Below are positions 11,225-22,847 of a DNA stretch of 64,000 bases, one piece after another. The notes below the pieces were generated by a model, which did not search any database, was not told the origin of the DNA, and worked only from the letters and a program-made list of their open reading frames with translations. Source of the stretch: Ascaphus truei (Eukaryota > Chordata > Amphibia > Anura > Ascaphidae); assembly GCA_036426205.1 (NCBI GenBank), contig CM071579.1:14868029-14932028 (forward strand). The letters run 5' to 3'. The first letter of the stretch is position 1. Each line of letters starts with the position of its first letter. The translations under genes were made by a program, and so were the position numbers.

Positions 11225-11450
11225 TTCCCCCTCGTCCCACGTGGGAGACGGAGGTGCGGGGGGGGCATGGATCGGCGCTGTTTTGGGCTTCCCCCTCCGT
11301 CCCACGTGGGGAGCGGAGGGTGGGGCTGGATGGGTGGCGTGTTTGGGGCTTCACCCTCCGTCCCACGTGGGTAGCGGAGGGGGGGGGCTGGGGTTGCAAG
11401 GGGGCTGGTTTGGGCTTCCCCCTCCGTCCCACGTGGGGAGTGGTGGGGGG
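11225..11450. repeat. 61-66-bp E-box minisatellite, unit 1
   Basis: Four copies of a GC-rich unit each contain TCCGTCCCACGTGGG. The CACGTG E-boxes lie at 11,238, 11,303, 11,364 and 11,430, flanked by long G runs. Bases outside the E-box vary more than the E-box itself. Confidence 0.85.
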
Positions 11451-11732
11451 GGAGGGATGCGGGGGATTCTGGGTTTGCTGGGGGGAACAGGCAGCGAAAT
11501 GGCAGGACACTCTGCTTGCCCTGTGCACGGCGCCGGGACCACAGGATTTGCCGCCATTTTTTAAACTTTTTTTTAACCCAATCAGGGGGGGGATTATTAT
11601 TTATTTATTTAAAAAAAAAAAAAAATTTGCACGAGCAGGGGAATTCTTGAGCTGCAGCACGGGTCGCCAGCTGCCTAAATCCAACTCGCAAGGCGGATGG
11701 GTTTTTATATTAGTCGAGCACTGTATATATAT

Positions 11733-11764
<32 letters not shown>

Positions 11765-11864
11765 ATAAAAAGTAGATTTTACCAGATTGGAGTCCGGAAA
11801 AAACGAGACGCACACAGTCCAGTAGTTCCAATGAAGCTGTATTCAAAGTAACATGGCACCACCT

Positions 11865-11902
11865 CCAACGTTTCGGTCCACTCAACGTGACCTTCCTCAG
11901 GG
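11865..11902 (-). other. hairpin module, unit 2 copy
   Basis: CCTGAGGAAG GTC...GAC CGAAACGTTGG on the minus strand: a 3-4-bp stem directly before CGAAAC. A TATATAAGG lies upstream on the same strand near 11,932-11,940. Confidence 0.55.
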
Positions 11903-12649
11903 ACGTGCAATAAGTGAATGCTAATCCACCCCCTTATATACCCAAACAAATCAAAATTAAAATGAACTCACCCGTGTAGGGGCAACATTGCCCGCGAAAC
12001 CGCGCCGCTGTGACATGCATGCAAATGCTGGAACGCATCGCCATCTTGGATTTACAAATGTGGATCGTCCTATTGAACTACGGTGGCCTCAATGGTCTGC
12101 CTGTAGGCACGATCGCGCATGCGCGGACTCCTCATTGCCCCTTATGTCGTGACCCGCAATGAACTGCTGGAACGCAAGGACATATATGGGGATCTGGTAT
12201 TATGAATGCCCAAACTCTATAAAGAAGGGCACCTGGCAAATGGGACCGTTTAGGGAGGCTCTATCACACCACAAAAGCTTTTTGTGCTTATTATCAGAGC
12301 TCCCTAACGTCCCATTTGCACGTGCCTTCTATTATAGGAGTTTGGGGCATTCATAATCCCAGATCCCATATATGTCCTTGAGGTTGTGGTCTGTGTGGGC
12401 GGCGCTATTATCGCATAGTGGGACGTAGGGTTAAAGAATCCTGTCTTATATCGCATTCCTGCTCATACTCGAAAAATGAGAGACACAAAAATGAAGCACA
12501 AAAATGAAGACAAAAAATGAGATACAAAAAAGAGAGACAACAAGAACACACAACCAGAAGATGAAGACCAAGACAGAGAAGGCGATGGCTACAGCAGGGT
12601 AGAAGTGCGAGGGCAACACAGGGAGAGTGGTGAACAACACAACCACCTG

Positions 12650-13690
12650 ACCACTCACTCTCACCACGACACGCAGAGACACCTCACGCAACACTCAGAC
12701 ATCGCAGAGACCACACTCACACAGAGACTCAACAGACCACACCTCCACACAAACCCAAGACCACCAGCACACAGACAACCACAGACCCATCACATACACA
12801 CACAGTCAGCACACCACACAACCCCAGACAGGTCACACAGACCACAGACAGGCACAACAGCACACAGACAAGCACCACACACACAAGACTTGACAGAGCA
12901 CACTGACAACACTGACATGACACCACGACACTGACATCCGCACACTCACACGAACTACAGTCACACACACACACCAACAGACACCAGACAACAGACAGGG
13001 ACACACAGCAAGACACACGACAGCACACACAGGCACACGACAGACACACAGGCACCTGACAGACACACAGCACACTGACAGACACAAAAGCACTAGCACA
13101 CGGCACACTCACAGACCCACAGGCACACTCAACATCAGACCACACTGACACGGCACACTACAGCACACTCACAGACACAGTCACCTGACAGACACACAGG
13201 CACCTGACAGACACACAGGCACACTGACAGACAACACAGGCACACTGACAGACACACACAGGCACACTGACAACACACAGGCCACACTGCACACACAGGC
13301 ACACAGGACACTGACACACTCACAACACACCATCACACCACGACACACAGCCACAGGCACACTGACAGACACAACAGGCACACTAGACAGACCCACAGGC
13401 ACACAGGCACACTGAAAGACACAAACACAGGCACACTGACAGCACACAGGCAACACTGACAGAACACACGGCACACTACAGACCACACACTGCACACTGA
13501 CACGCCACACAGGCACACTGACAGACACACAGGCACACTGACAGACCACCAGGCACACTGAATCACAGGACACACAGCACACTGGACACACACAGGCACA
13601 CTCACAGCACACAGCACACTCACAGACACACTCACAGGCACACAGGCAACTCACACAACACCTCACAGCACACAGTTGTCACTCACACAC
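12650..13690. repeat. 20-bp CA-rich satellite, unit 2
   Basis: This is the same CACAGGCACACTGACAGACA array as in unit 1, with still more single-base gaps. The frames are repeat by-products. Confidence 0.9.
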
Positions 13691-13924
13691 TCACCGGTTC
13701 ACACCGTTGGCAGCAGTGGGGTCTCCGACGGCAGTGGGCCCTCTCCAAGACAGGGACACCACACGCGCGCGTGGGCCTAAGCCAACACAGCAGCAGGTCC
13801 CCCCCCCGAAGCGGCGAACGCCGCAGCACGCTCCCCGGACACCCCGGCAGCAAGCGAGGATCGGAGCAGGTGATTAGGGGGAGATCATGGGCAGGAGGCG
13901 CGCACGGGGGAAGCTGGGTTGGCC

Positions 13925-14145
13925 CTTCCCCCCGTCCCACGTGGGGAGCGGAGGGCGGGGGGGCTGGATCGCGCCTTGTTTTGGGCTTCCCCCTCCGTCC
14001 CACGTGGGGAGCGGAGGGTGGGGCTGGATGGGCGTGGCGCTTGTTTGGGCTTCCCCCTCCGTCCCACGTGGGTAGCGGAGGGGGGGGGCTGGGTTGAAGC
14101 GGGGCTTGGTTTGGGCTTCCCCCTCCGTCCCACGTGGGGAGTGGG
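13925..14145. repeat. E-box minisatellite, unit 2
   Basis: Four CCCACGTGGG-bearing copies have E-boxes at 13,938, 14,001, 14,065 and 14,131. Number and order match unit 1, so the array predates the 2.7-kb duplication. Confidence 0.85.
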
Positions 14146-14422
14146 GGGGGGGAGGGATCGGGGGATTCTGGGTTGCTGGGGGAACGCAGCGCAATGGCAG
14201 GACACTCGCTTGCTTGCCCTGTGCACACGCGCCGGGACCACAGATTTGCCGCACTTTTTTTTAAACTTTTTTTTTAACCCAATCGGGAGGGGGATATTAT
14301 TATTTATTAAAAAAAAAAAAAAATTTGCACAGCAGGGGAATTCATTGAGCTGCAGCACGGGTCGCCAGCTGCCTAAATCCACTCGCAACGGCGATTGGTT
14401 TATCATTATTTGTCGAGCACTG

Positions 14423-14460
<38 letters not shown>

Positions 14461-14568
14461 ATATATATATAAAAAGTAGATTTTACCAGATTGGATCCGG
14501 AAAAAACGAGACAGCACACAGTCCAGTAGTTCCAATGAAGCTGTATTCAAAGTAACATGGCACCACCT

Positions 14569-14606
14569 CCAACGTTTCGGTCCATTCAACGTGACCTTCC
14601 TCAGGG
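14569..14606 (-). other. hairpin module, unit 3 copy
   Basis: CCTGAGGAAG GTC...GAC CGAAACGTTGG on the minus strand, as in unit 2. The TATA upstream is reduced to CCCTTATA-type sequence (14,634-14,641), probably by sequence errors or decay. Confidence 0.55.
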
Positions 14607-14944
14607 ATGTGCAATAAGTGAATGCTAATCCCCCCCTTATACCCAAACAATCAAATTAAAATGCATCCCCCGTGTAGGGGCAACATTGCCCGCAAACCGC
14701 GCCGCGTGACATGCATGCAAATGCTGGAACGCATCGCAATCTTGGATTTACAAATGTGGATCGTCCTATTGAACTACGGTGGCCTCAATGGTCTCCTGTA
14801 GGCACGATCGCGCATGCGCGACTCCTCATTGCCCCTATAGTCGTGTACCCCAATGAACTGCTGAACGCAAGGACATTAGGGGATCTGGTATTATGAATGC
14901 CCAAACTCTATAAAGAAGGGCACCTGGCAAATGGGACCGTTTAA

Positions 14945-15235
14945 CATTGCGGGAATGAGGGTACCTGGACTTTGAGGGTCTGCAGATCAGGTAAGATCCC
15001 AGACGGGATTGCTGCTTTAAATATTGTGAAGCGGGGGCATCCAGACACTAGTTAAGGGGTGCAGGAAACTGGTCATCCACATCTGGCTTTTTTTTTCTAG
15101 ATTCGACATTTATACACACACACACACCAAGGACTAATTGCATACAATTGTACATTATTTCTAACGCGATCCGCTTATAACGCGATGTGATTCTCTGGAC
15201 CCCAAGCACGCGTAATAGGGGGTATGGGTTGACTG

Positions 15236-15293
<58 letters not shown>
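14945..15293. repeat. half MITE-like end and long (TA)n run
   Basis: 15,155-15,235 contains AACGCGATCCGCTTATAACGCG and an end whose reverse complement reads ACAGTCAACCCATACCCC. This resembles one end of a Tigger-like MITE without its partner. A long TA microsatellite follows at 15,236-15,293. The preceding 200 bp are unassigned. Confidence 0.45.
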
Positions 15294-15296
<3 letters not shown>

Positions 15297-15299
15297 TGT

Positions 15300-15880
15300 A
15301 TTCTAAACTATTTAATAGGTATCTACCATTGAGAATATTTAACATAGAATGTGGTATTCACATAATGATAGAAAAAACTAAAGCACCACTTTTTCTATTC
15401 TTTACATCACTAACACAATGTAATTTCGATGAGCAATAAAAGACTCAATTTCTGCCCCAAGAAAAGCAACAAGGCTTAAAAACCTGAAATTCAAAGAGGC
15501 TGAATTAGAAATATTAACCAAATGAATAGTACATAATTTTTCTAAATTATTTGGTGAGCTGTGATATAAGACCAGAACAGCTGAAAGATATTTAATTTGG
15601 AACCATATTCTATTAGAAATTAATGCACAAGGGCATGCCAACAGGTACGGGGGAATGTATCAAAATTACATTTGCTGTTTCTCTCTCCCCCCTATCCCGC
15701 GCATTTTCATAAAAATTATAAATGTTTTGAATATTTCAAACACCAACAAATTTGCTAATATTCGAAAATGTGAAAAAAAATATATATACATGGCAAATAC
15801 ACATCTACTCATCTCTAATGCCAACATAACAACAAATATGCTTACAAAATGGTAGGCAGGCAGTAAATGTGTTAAAGTAA
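15300..15880. other. AT-rich sequence, nothing recognised
   Basis: No repeat structure or coding signal is seen. Confidence 0.4.
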
Positions 15881-15882
15881 AG

Positions 15883-16205
15883 TACAGGCAGACCCCGCTT
15901 TAAGGACACTCACTTTAAGTACACTCGCGAGTAAGTACATATTGCCCAATAGGCAAACGCCAGCTCACGCATGCGCCTGTCAGCACGTCCTGAACAGCAA
16001 TACCGTCTCCCTACCTGTACCAAAGCTGTGCACAAGCGGGGAGACTATAGAGCCTGTTACACATGCGTTATTTACATCAGTTATGCACGGATAGGATGAT
16101 TGCAGTACAGAACATGCATCGATAAGTGGAAAAGGTAGTGCTACATTTTCGCTTTACATACATGCTCCGGTCCCATTGCGTATGTTAATGCGGGGTATGC
16201 CTGTA
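15883..16205. mobile_element. Tigger/pogo-like MITE with TA target site
   Basis: The ends read CAGGCAGACCCCGCTTTAA (left, from 15,885) and, reverse-complemented, CAGGCATACCCCGCATTAA (right, ending 16,203), each flanked by TA. Length is about 319 bp, non-coding. CAGGCATACC-type termini with TA duplication are typical of the pogo/Tigger branch of Tc1/mariner. A CACGCATGCGCC sits inside. Confidence 0.8.
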
Positions 16206-16654
16206 CTACTGTAGTGTTAAAAGACCTCAGTAGCCTAAGTAACAAGACAGTGGTCACTCCCATGGTCTTCACAAAGTATAATTGGTTTGTCAAGCCCTTA
16301 TAGATGATTAGAAAACACAATTGATACTTTGTAGAACAGATGCAGACTATTCAAACATACAGTAGTTAAAAGTTACATTTGTGTCTTGTATCAAGCCCGC
16401 AGATAAAGATACTAAATAAAGTTACCCTACACAGATGTAAAAGTACAGAATTAGATAACCAATTCTATCAGTAAAATATATGTAGTATATACACGCATAC
16501 ACGTCAATGATGCAAATAACTAAATAAAAACTATATAAGCAGTCAGTTTATACAAATACCAATAAAATGCAGCCTAATCATATAGAGATAATATTATATT
16601 TATATATCAAAATATTATTTTGACCCCAGCTGCCACAGGGGTTTTTGCATATGC
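16206..16654. other. AT-rich sequence, nothing recognised
   Basis: No repeat or coding signal is identified. Confidence 0.4.
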
Positions 16655-17520
16655 TCTATGTTGTTAACCTAAGTTCAATGCACAGTATTCTGAGGCTACT
16701 TCTACAGTAATAATGTTTTGTACTCTTCTGTGTAATGTAATTCACCCCTTATTCCCATATAGTATTTCAATGCTAGGAAACTTCAGATAACAGACAGTCA
16801 AAATTGATAAATTATTAAATATTTATTCAAGTAAATTTGAGAAGAAAAAAGACTTGCAAAAATAATATTATCTTCTTCCACCACCAACATATTTTTGTAG
16901 CTGAAAAAGATGCATTACATTAAACTGCTCTTATCTGTAATTATACTCCAGCACATGCATGCTCTATGTAAACTATATGGACTGCATTGCATTTGTGCGC
17001 ATACGTGGTACTGTACATGTATATGCCAATTGAATGAAATGTATACATTACTTTTATTATCCAATAGTGATGTTCTGTCTTGCTGGATGTGATTTCTACA
17101 CGAACAAGTTGTTGACTTTGATCAACCTTCGAAATCAGAAAAACAACGACCAGTCAAACATTACGTCAGCCCACAGTCCTCAGATGCCGTAAAAGTCCAT
17201 TAATTGTGTCTTTGTCTTGGGCAGAAATATTCTGTGTGCCATGAGTAGGACACATACTGAATTGCAAATAAATAAATAAACCCCACAAATAATTATGTTG
17301 GATGGACCATGGTCAACAAAGTGTTTCCGCGAGAGGAATCTTGTGCTTTATCACGGTACCGAAGACAGTAAGTCTCAGTACATCTGTACTTATTAAAACA
17401 TGTTTCTCTTTACCTTTTGTTATAGCACAAATACATTAATGTTATTTAAAAAGAAAACACACCTTACAGTATCTGCCGTGTTGGATAGCGACAGTAGCAC
17501 TACTTGTAAACATGCACGCT
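16655..17520. repeat. R1 dispersed repeat, most complete copy
   Basis: The left half (16,655-17,110) aligns with 50,950-51,545: GTTAAC-TAAGTTCAATGCAC-GTATTCT, TTCAATGCTAGGAAACT, ATATTTATT-AAGTAAA and GATGTTCTGT-TGCTGGATGTG blocks occur in order. The right half (17,214-17,520) aligns with 315-560. Three partial copies thus tile one ancestral unit of at least 870 bp. I see no terminal repeats or poly(A), and cannot assign a class. Confidence 0.6.
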
Positions 17521-17671
17521 AAGAATTAATGGCAGTAGTAGTAAGCACACAGAGCACAGCCTGATGACATCCAAATTGGAAAAAAGATAAGAAAAAATCC
17601 CAGGCAAACTCCAAAATTGACAGAACAATTTAATTGCAAGCTAATGCCATAACAAGGGCTTCATGAACGCA

Positions 17672-17707
17672 CCTACGCGTTTCATGCAAAAAGCGCTTTA
17701 TTAGTGG
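17672..17707 (-). other. hammerhead-like hairpin module 5
   Basis: On the minus strand CTAATAAAGCGC...GCATGAAACGCGTAGG. The stem is weak here, but the GAAACGCGTAGG end is identical to module 2a apart from one base before GAAA. Confidence 0.45.
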
Positions 17708-17719
17708 ACGTCACATGTG

Positions 17720-18470
17720 TATCTGGACATTTATTTCTTCATACATGTATTTACAAGACCCCATTGGAATATTTGAGCACCACATCCCACAGCTTAAGAA
17801 TTAGTGGCAACGGGTAACTATATTCTTATTTTCCATTGCAATGGGACAACATATTGGTACAGAAAGCAGATGTGAATTTAGCTGCCAACAATAGATCACT
17901 TCAGGACTTCAGGGAACATGATGTAGGAATTGCTGGAAACTAAGTTATGCAAAGAATATTCTAAAAAAACTATGTTGAGCAGCAACCTTCTTATTGTTAA
18001 TATATATTTTCTCTTGCAAAGCTGGCTTTGGAACATGGGTGTTGTACAATGTACTGAGTAGATATTGCTGGTTATCCATTTAAATGGGAGAATATGTGCC
18101 ATGCAGTCCTAAAAGTTGTGAAAATATTGATATGGGTAATTAATGTACCTTTAAAAAATACATCTGGACATACAATCTATGTTTACAATATTTTATTTAG
18201 TTTTTTTTAAGGACGTTGCTGCAGGTTGAGATTGATACATTTTAATGGTCTACGATGTCTATGTCCCAAAGTATATTTTCACTGTTTATCTAATTCTGGA
18301 TGTATAAAGATCAGCTACTGCCAAACATAACAGATGGTTACTTCAAGTATGTCTAGTGGATTGAACAGTACAGAATATGTAAAGGGATTTATTGATTTAT
18401 TTGCTGCCACTATAGGGATTGGAATGTGGTTGTGTGAATTTAATCCTTGGAAGTTTGACAGTTTTCCTGG
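17720..18470. other. AT-rich sequence, nothing recognised
   Basis: No repeat or coding signal is identified. Confidence 0.4.
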
Positions 18471-19383
18471 GGCATGTCTGTAACGGTGGGATGGAGCCAG
18501 ACTCCATTAATAAAGACAAGATCCAGCTGCCTGCCCATGGAACCGTATGTGAAGGGTTTAAGTGTCAGCTCTTGAGGTTAATTCTGTAAATCAATGTAGT
18601 GTATGTGATGCTCAAGGGTAACCAGGCTTCATAATAAAGGTTAAGCCTCTGGTTGCCCTTTGGTCCCGTGGGTCCCTGGCAGATACCCAGCCCTATAAGC
18701 CAGGGGCCAGGTATACAGTATGTATATGTAAAGTTAAAGTGACCACTGCTTTTCCACTTTCCATCTTCCCTTTACCCCACATTCATGAAACTTTCTGTGT
18801 GAAAGTTTTAGGTGGGATATTTGGGTAAGAATGCAATTATTTTTTTGCAGGAGTTCGGGGTCCGGGTATACCGTTAGTACCTACATTCTACCTGGCGTGC
18901 AGACACTATTTGCCGGTACGTGAGTAGAATTACACCGGGCTATCCAATGTCCCCCAGACTCCTGATTTTCAAGCCCTGTTATCCCAGTCCTAAGTCCTTT
19001 ACAGCATGAGTCTCCCCGAGGTCTCTTATGTATTAAAGTATGTTATATTGTGTTTGATGATTTCTTGTAAAGCTCTATGCAGCTTGTCCGAACATCCAGT
19101 TAAGGTGCCAGCAAGTCTGCATAGGGTTCGTAGTTCAAAGGGGAGAGGATGTCCACAGGTGTGATAACGTTTGGTGGGCGAGGAAAGTTGAATGGCCAGG
19201 TCCGGACTACAAAGGGCACCCCGTGGGGACACCTTTTGTCATTGCTAGACTTGGTGGAGCTGGCCCTGCAGGTGGCAATGAGACAGACAGGGAGGATGCA
19301 GCCATAGAGTCTGCTCTCCCTTTGGCTAAAATCATATTTCCCGCTCACCCGGCTTTTCGAGCCTGCTGGCACGCCTACTCCTC

Positions 19384-19747
19384 TGACGTCAGCTGGGGAT
19401 GAACCCCTCTTTCTATTGGCTGACAGGGAGGAATTTCCACGCACCGATTTGCTGCTCCTTCCCCCTCCATTCTGGGGATAGCCCAGTGAGGTGTATGTAA
19501 GGTGCTGACCAAGAGAGGGAGCATATCCATCCAAGCCAACCAATGAGATGAGTCGATGATGCTACGGCAAGCTTTTCAAAGTTGCTCTGTTCGAAATAAC
19601 AGAGCGACCGGCTTCGTTTAGAAGCCTGAAAAGTTTGCCTCACAGAGAAGTCCCGTATTTTGCTCCCAAGTTCTCAGAATCTAACAGAGCGGTCGCGGCT
19701 AGGAATTGAAGGCAAAAAGAGGACCACAAGAACCGCGGGTATATACC
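19384..19747 (+). promoter_or_regulatory. LTR promoter: CRE, two CCAAT boxes, TATA
   Basis: A perfect CRE TGACGTCA, ATTGG at 19,415-19,419, CCAAT at 19,540-19,544 and TATATA at 19,740-19,745 form a compact RNA polymerase II promoter. The predicted start is near 19,770. Confidence 0.55.
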
Positions 19748-19874
19748 GGTGAGGATAAGCACATCCATGAGGGCGAAGCACGTAGTAAACCCTACATTTT
19801 CCCTCCCCACCCCCAGTAAGTGTATTTTTAACTGTTTCTTGTGTATCTCTTCTTGTTGTACATGGGTTTACCTA

Positions 19875-19880
19875 AATAAA
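19875..19880 (+). terminator. LTR poly(A) signal
   Basis: AATAAA lies 135 bases after the TATA box and is followed by GT-rich sequence (TTTGTTTTTAC), a normal arrangement for R/U5 of an LTR. Confidence 0.55.
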
Positions 19881-19973
19881 CACAATTTGTTTTTACTATC
19901 TTGCTTTGCCTAGTGAATGATCCCGGTAATATATAAATGGTGTAAAAAGTCCAAGGTCTCCTTTGACAATGTC

Positions 19974-21030
19974 CACAAATGCGTTAGGCATTTTTAAGTT
20001 TTCAGTCTGAATGAGTAATATTAGCGAGAGAACTGTTTGCGATTAATAAAAGTCAGGCTTAATTATTTGTTGCAACAACAAAGTTGTATTTTGAGGCTGA
20101 GTGGATGACATTATGGACTTTTACTGCTTTCATGATTTGAGCATAGTCTGGGTTTTAGTGGGTGCTTTGAAAACCAATTTGGGGACAGTCAAAGTATCAC
20201 ACAACAAGAATTCTGGATAAAATACATTAATTGCATGTTTGAAGCAGGATTATATTTCCATTTAATAAAGTATACTGGCTGAATATGAAAGCTTTGATCC
20301 AGCTGTGCAGCTCAGTTCTCTAGAAACCGTAATGGTGATATATTTGTTCCTTTTTGTTGTTGTAGCCTGCCACAAAATTCATATATATATTATTGTAAGT
20401 CCATAAATTTGATTAATTTTCATTAATTTTGTATTAATAATTACAATTAATAATTATAACACTGTGACTGATGACTATTATCCTCAATATTAATTTTAAT
20501 TTTTATCACTACACTAGTTTAATTTATTGCACAGTATGATATTGTAATCTCTCTCCTAAGGTTCCATGCCTAACATGATGTCTGTCCAATATCTGTAAGG
20601 TACCATGTAATTAGTAACAATATGTTTGTAATAAGGTTGAAACTATGATATATAATGTTGTTCTCTCTGTAAGTTCAGCTTCTAATTGATTTAATTGATT
20701 TAATTGATTTTGTTGTATATGTGGAAGCAAATTGCTTTATAATGCTGCCTTGGATACTCAAGAACGGTTGCTTTACACTTTGCTTTATATTTACTTTATA
20801 TTTTGCTTTATATTCCATTCAATAAGGATTACTAAGAGGGATTTTATTCCCTCTGATTAAATGAACCATGTCTTGGACATTTCTGATTCAGCCTTCATTA
20901 CAATTGCAGTTATAATTAGTTTCCATTTGCTATTGCTAATATTTATGTTCTATCAGGGGATTCTAACTATATTGGGTGTCCACTGAGGTATTTAAGTGTA
21001 ATCAAATGTTGTTAATCGTTTTAATTGGAC
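19974..21030. other. AT-rich sequence, nothing recognised
   Basis: Only a short TTGATTTAA microsatellite (about 20,684-20,710) stands out. Confidence 0.4.
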
Positions 21031-21039
21031 AATCTGGGG

Positions 21040-21117
21040 TATAAATAGAAGAAAAAACCCATGCAGCATCTATCCCTGACGAAGAAACCCACGATTAGGA
21101 GTTTCGAAGCGCGTTGG
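21040..21117 (+). promoter_or_regulatory. TATA box plus hairpin module 6
   Basis: TATAAATAG (21,040-21,048) is followed 26 bases later by CCTGACGAA (21,075), then GAAAC, a 12-base loop, GTTTC and GAAGCGCGTTGG. The perfect 5-bp stem directly precedes GAA. Spacing would put the RNA start at the front of the module, as in the 2.7-kb unit on its own strand. Downstream sequence to about 21,660 appears to belong to the same unidentified repeat. Confidence 0.5.
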
Positions 21118-21806
21118 AGATTTTTTGGCATCGCAGGGACACTAGTGAGATACAGGAGGTGATGTCAGCGGAGGAGCCGATCGACCAGACTCTGGCAGCA
21201 GTTGACTCCGAGTATTGAAGGCGATTTTCCCTCAGCGTCTGGCTTATTTCACCCCACGGCGAGCGGTTTACCTGGCGAGAAAGACCTTAAAACAAATGTG
21301 CATGTCCTAGTCACCATTGGTGAGTAGGATTTTAATTTTATCAAGGCGGAGAAAGTTCATTCCTCATAGTGCAGATGCACAGGAAAATTTTACATTGGCA
21401 TCCATTGATATATGTTTGTCATATTATTTATAGCATGTTTTGTTTAATTGCTTAATTGTTTTATGTGTTTATTGTTTTATTAAATTTGCTCCATTATATT
21501 TATCTATTTTGTCCCTGGGTAATGCACTATTGCAGTGGTTTTTTTTTGTATGTTTTGTCTTTTTTCTTGAGGTAACTGTCTAAGAAAGGAACTTTATCCA
21601 CGACCACATCCATTGCCTTACCTCAGCGCCATAGGAGGTTTTTTCCATCCATATCTCTAGAAACCGTGCTGGATAAGCCTGGCCATCTGAACTAGATAAA
21701 ATAACGATGCTTTGAATAACTAATGATGCCGTAGGATATTGCAGGGCCCTGTGGCGATAATGTGTTTTCTGTGTTACAGTATTGCGCTACAAATACAGCA
21801 CACAAA

Positions 21807-22690
21807 GGGGCCTATGTATAAGCCGTCATAAAAAAAAATCACAAACCTTTTAAATTGCCAATTTTTGAAGCGTTGCTAACACGGTATTCAGAAAGCCTCG
21901 ATAATCTATGATAGCAAAATTCACTAAAATGATGAGTAGCCGGCGACGTGATGGTCGTCTCTCTGAAAAGGGCTTTCCCGGAGATTTCTTTCAGCTGCAG
22001 ATAGAGCTGCACAGAGAGAGCCGCCTCTCCCTGAGCACATCTTGCCAGCGATCACAAGTTTTTAATATCAATTTTAATACTAGTGTAGATGAGCAGGGGG
22101 TCTCCAGAGCAGAAATGTGTTGATTTCAGGCCCGGGGACCCCCTGCTTCCCAAGATACAGGCCCCATAATGGGGTGCTGGTATCTCCCTTGCATTTAAAT
22201 GTCTCACGTCACGTGACCATGGGATTTAAATCCAAAGGAGATACCGGCAACCCATGACGGGGCCTTAATCTCAGGAAGCCGGAGGTCCCCGGGCCTCAAA
22301 TCAACAAGGATCTGTTCCGGAGACCCCCTGCTACAAAACAGTAGTACTAACATTAAAATTAAAAATAAGAAAAAATTGTTACCGTAGCAGCTATCCGCTA
22401 TGGTAATGAAGCTGCTTTAATGACATTTTTACTAATAGTGTGGGGGAGCAGGGGTCTACTGAGATGAAGCGCATTGATTTCAGCCTCAGGGACCCCTGCA
22501 TCCCGAGTTACAGGCCCTGGTATTTAAATCCCTGTCACGTGACGAGGACGATTTAAAAATGGCGGTGATACCGGCACCAGATGTCCCATACCAGGGCCTG
22601 TAACTCGGGAAGCAGGGGGTCCCTGAGGCTGAAATCAAAGAGGTTCAGCTCAGGAAACCCCCTGCTCCTGCACAATATTAATAAAAATTA
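21807..22690. mobile_element. GGGGCC foldback family, left-arm copy plus second arm-like copy
   Basis: From GGGGCCTATG at 21,807 to about 22,320 the sequence follows the left arm of the 57.1-kb element: GATAGCAAAATTC, GAGTAGCCGGCGACGTGATG, GAGAGCCGCCTCTCCCTG, GAGCAGGGGGTCTCC, GGGGACCCCCTGCTTCCC. A second related copy of the inner segment runs about 22,430-22,690. A matching right arm lies at 26,085-26,436, so the two may once have bounded a single element, later expanded by other insertions. Confidence 0.65.
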
Positions 22691-22847
22691 CATTAAAGCG
22701 ATTCATTACCTTAGCCAGTATCCACTAAGGCAATGAAGGGGTTAAGGCATAAAAGCAGCTTAATTGGGGGCAGAGGGGGTGAGGGAAGGGGGTACTTGGC
22801 CCAGGGTTGGTTATTAGACCTACCGAGTTGGTTGCAGGCGGAGTTAA

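Larger units (their letters stand above)
9082..14944. repeat. 2.70-kb composite tandem repeat, about 2.2 units
   Basis: Unit 1 runs about 9,082-11,715, unit 2 about 11,767-14,420, and partial unit 3 about 14,470-14,944. The landmark CCAACGTTTCGG sits at 9171, 11,865 and 14,569, giving periods of 2694 and 2704 bp. Each unit carries in order: a minus-strand TATA plus hairpin module, a GCGCATGCGC site, a long inverted repeat, a 15-bp ATGAGAGACAC repeat, a 20-bp CA-rich satellite of about 1 kb, a CpG-rich E-box minisatellite, an A/T-rich tail and a TA microsatellite. Unit 3 stops inside the first arm of the inverted repeat. No unit encodes a recognisable protein. Confidence 0.9.
18479..19968 (+). 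mobile_element. solo LTR, 1490 bp, 5-bp target duplication
   Basis: The element begins TGTAACGG and ends TTTGACA, so it has TG...CA ends, and is flanked by ATGTC at 18,474-18,478 and 19,969-19,973. Inside are promoter elements in order: TGACGTCA (19,384), inverted CCAAT (19,415), CCAAT (19,540) and TATATA (19,740). AATAAA follows at 19,875. That order fixes plus orientation with U3 of about 1.29 kb, a short R and U5. No internal retroviral or Gypsy region is present, as expected after LTR-LTR recombination. The superfamily is not determined; Gypsy-like is a guess. Confidence 0.8.

Noticed and set aside
11184..11775. Frames of 126-216 codons across the E-box minisatellite (also 13,683-14,479)
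   Set aside because: GC-rich minisatellite with frames open on several strands at once; repeat product only.
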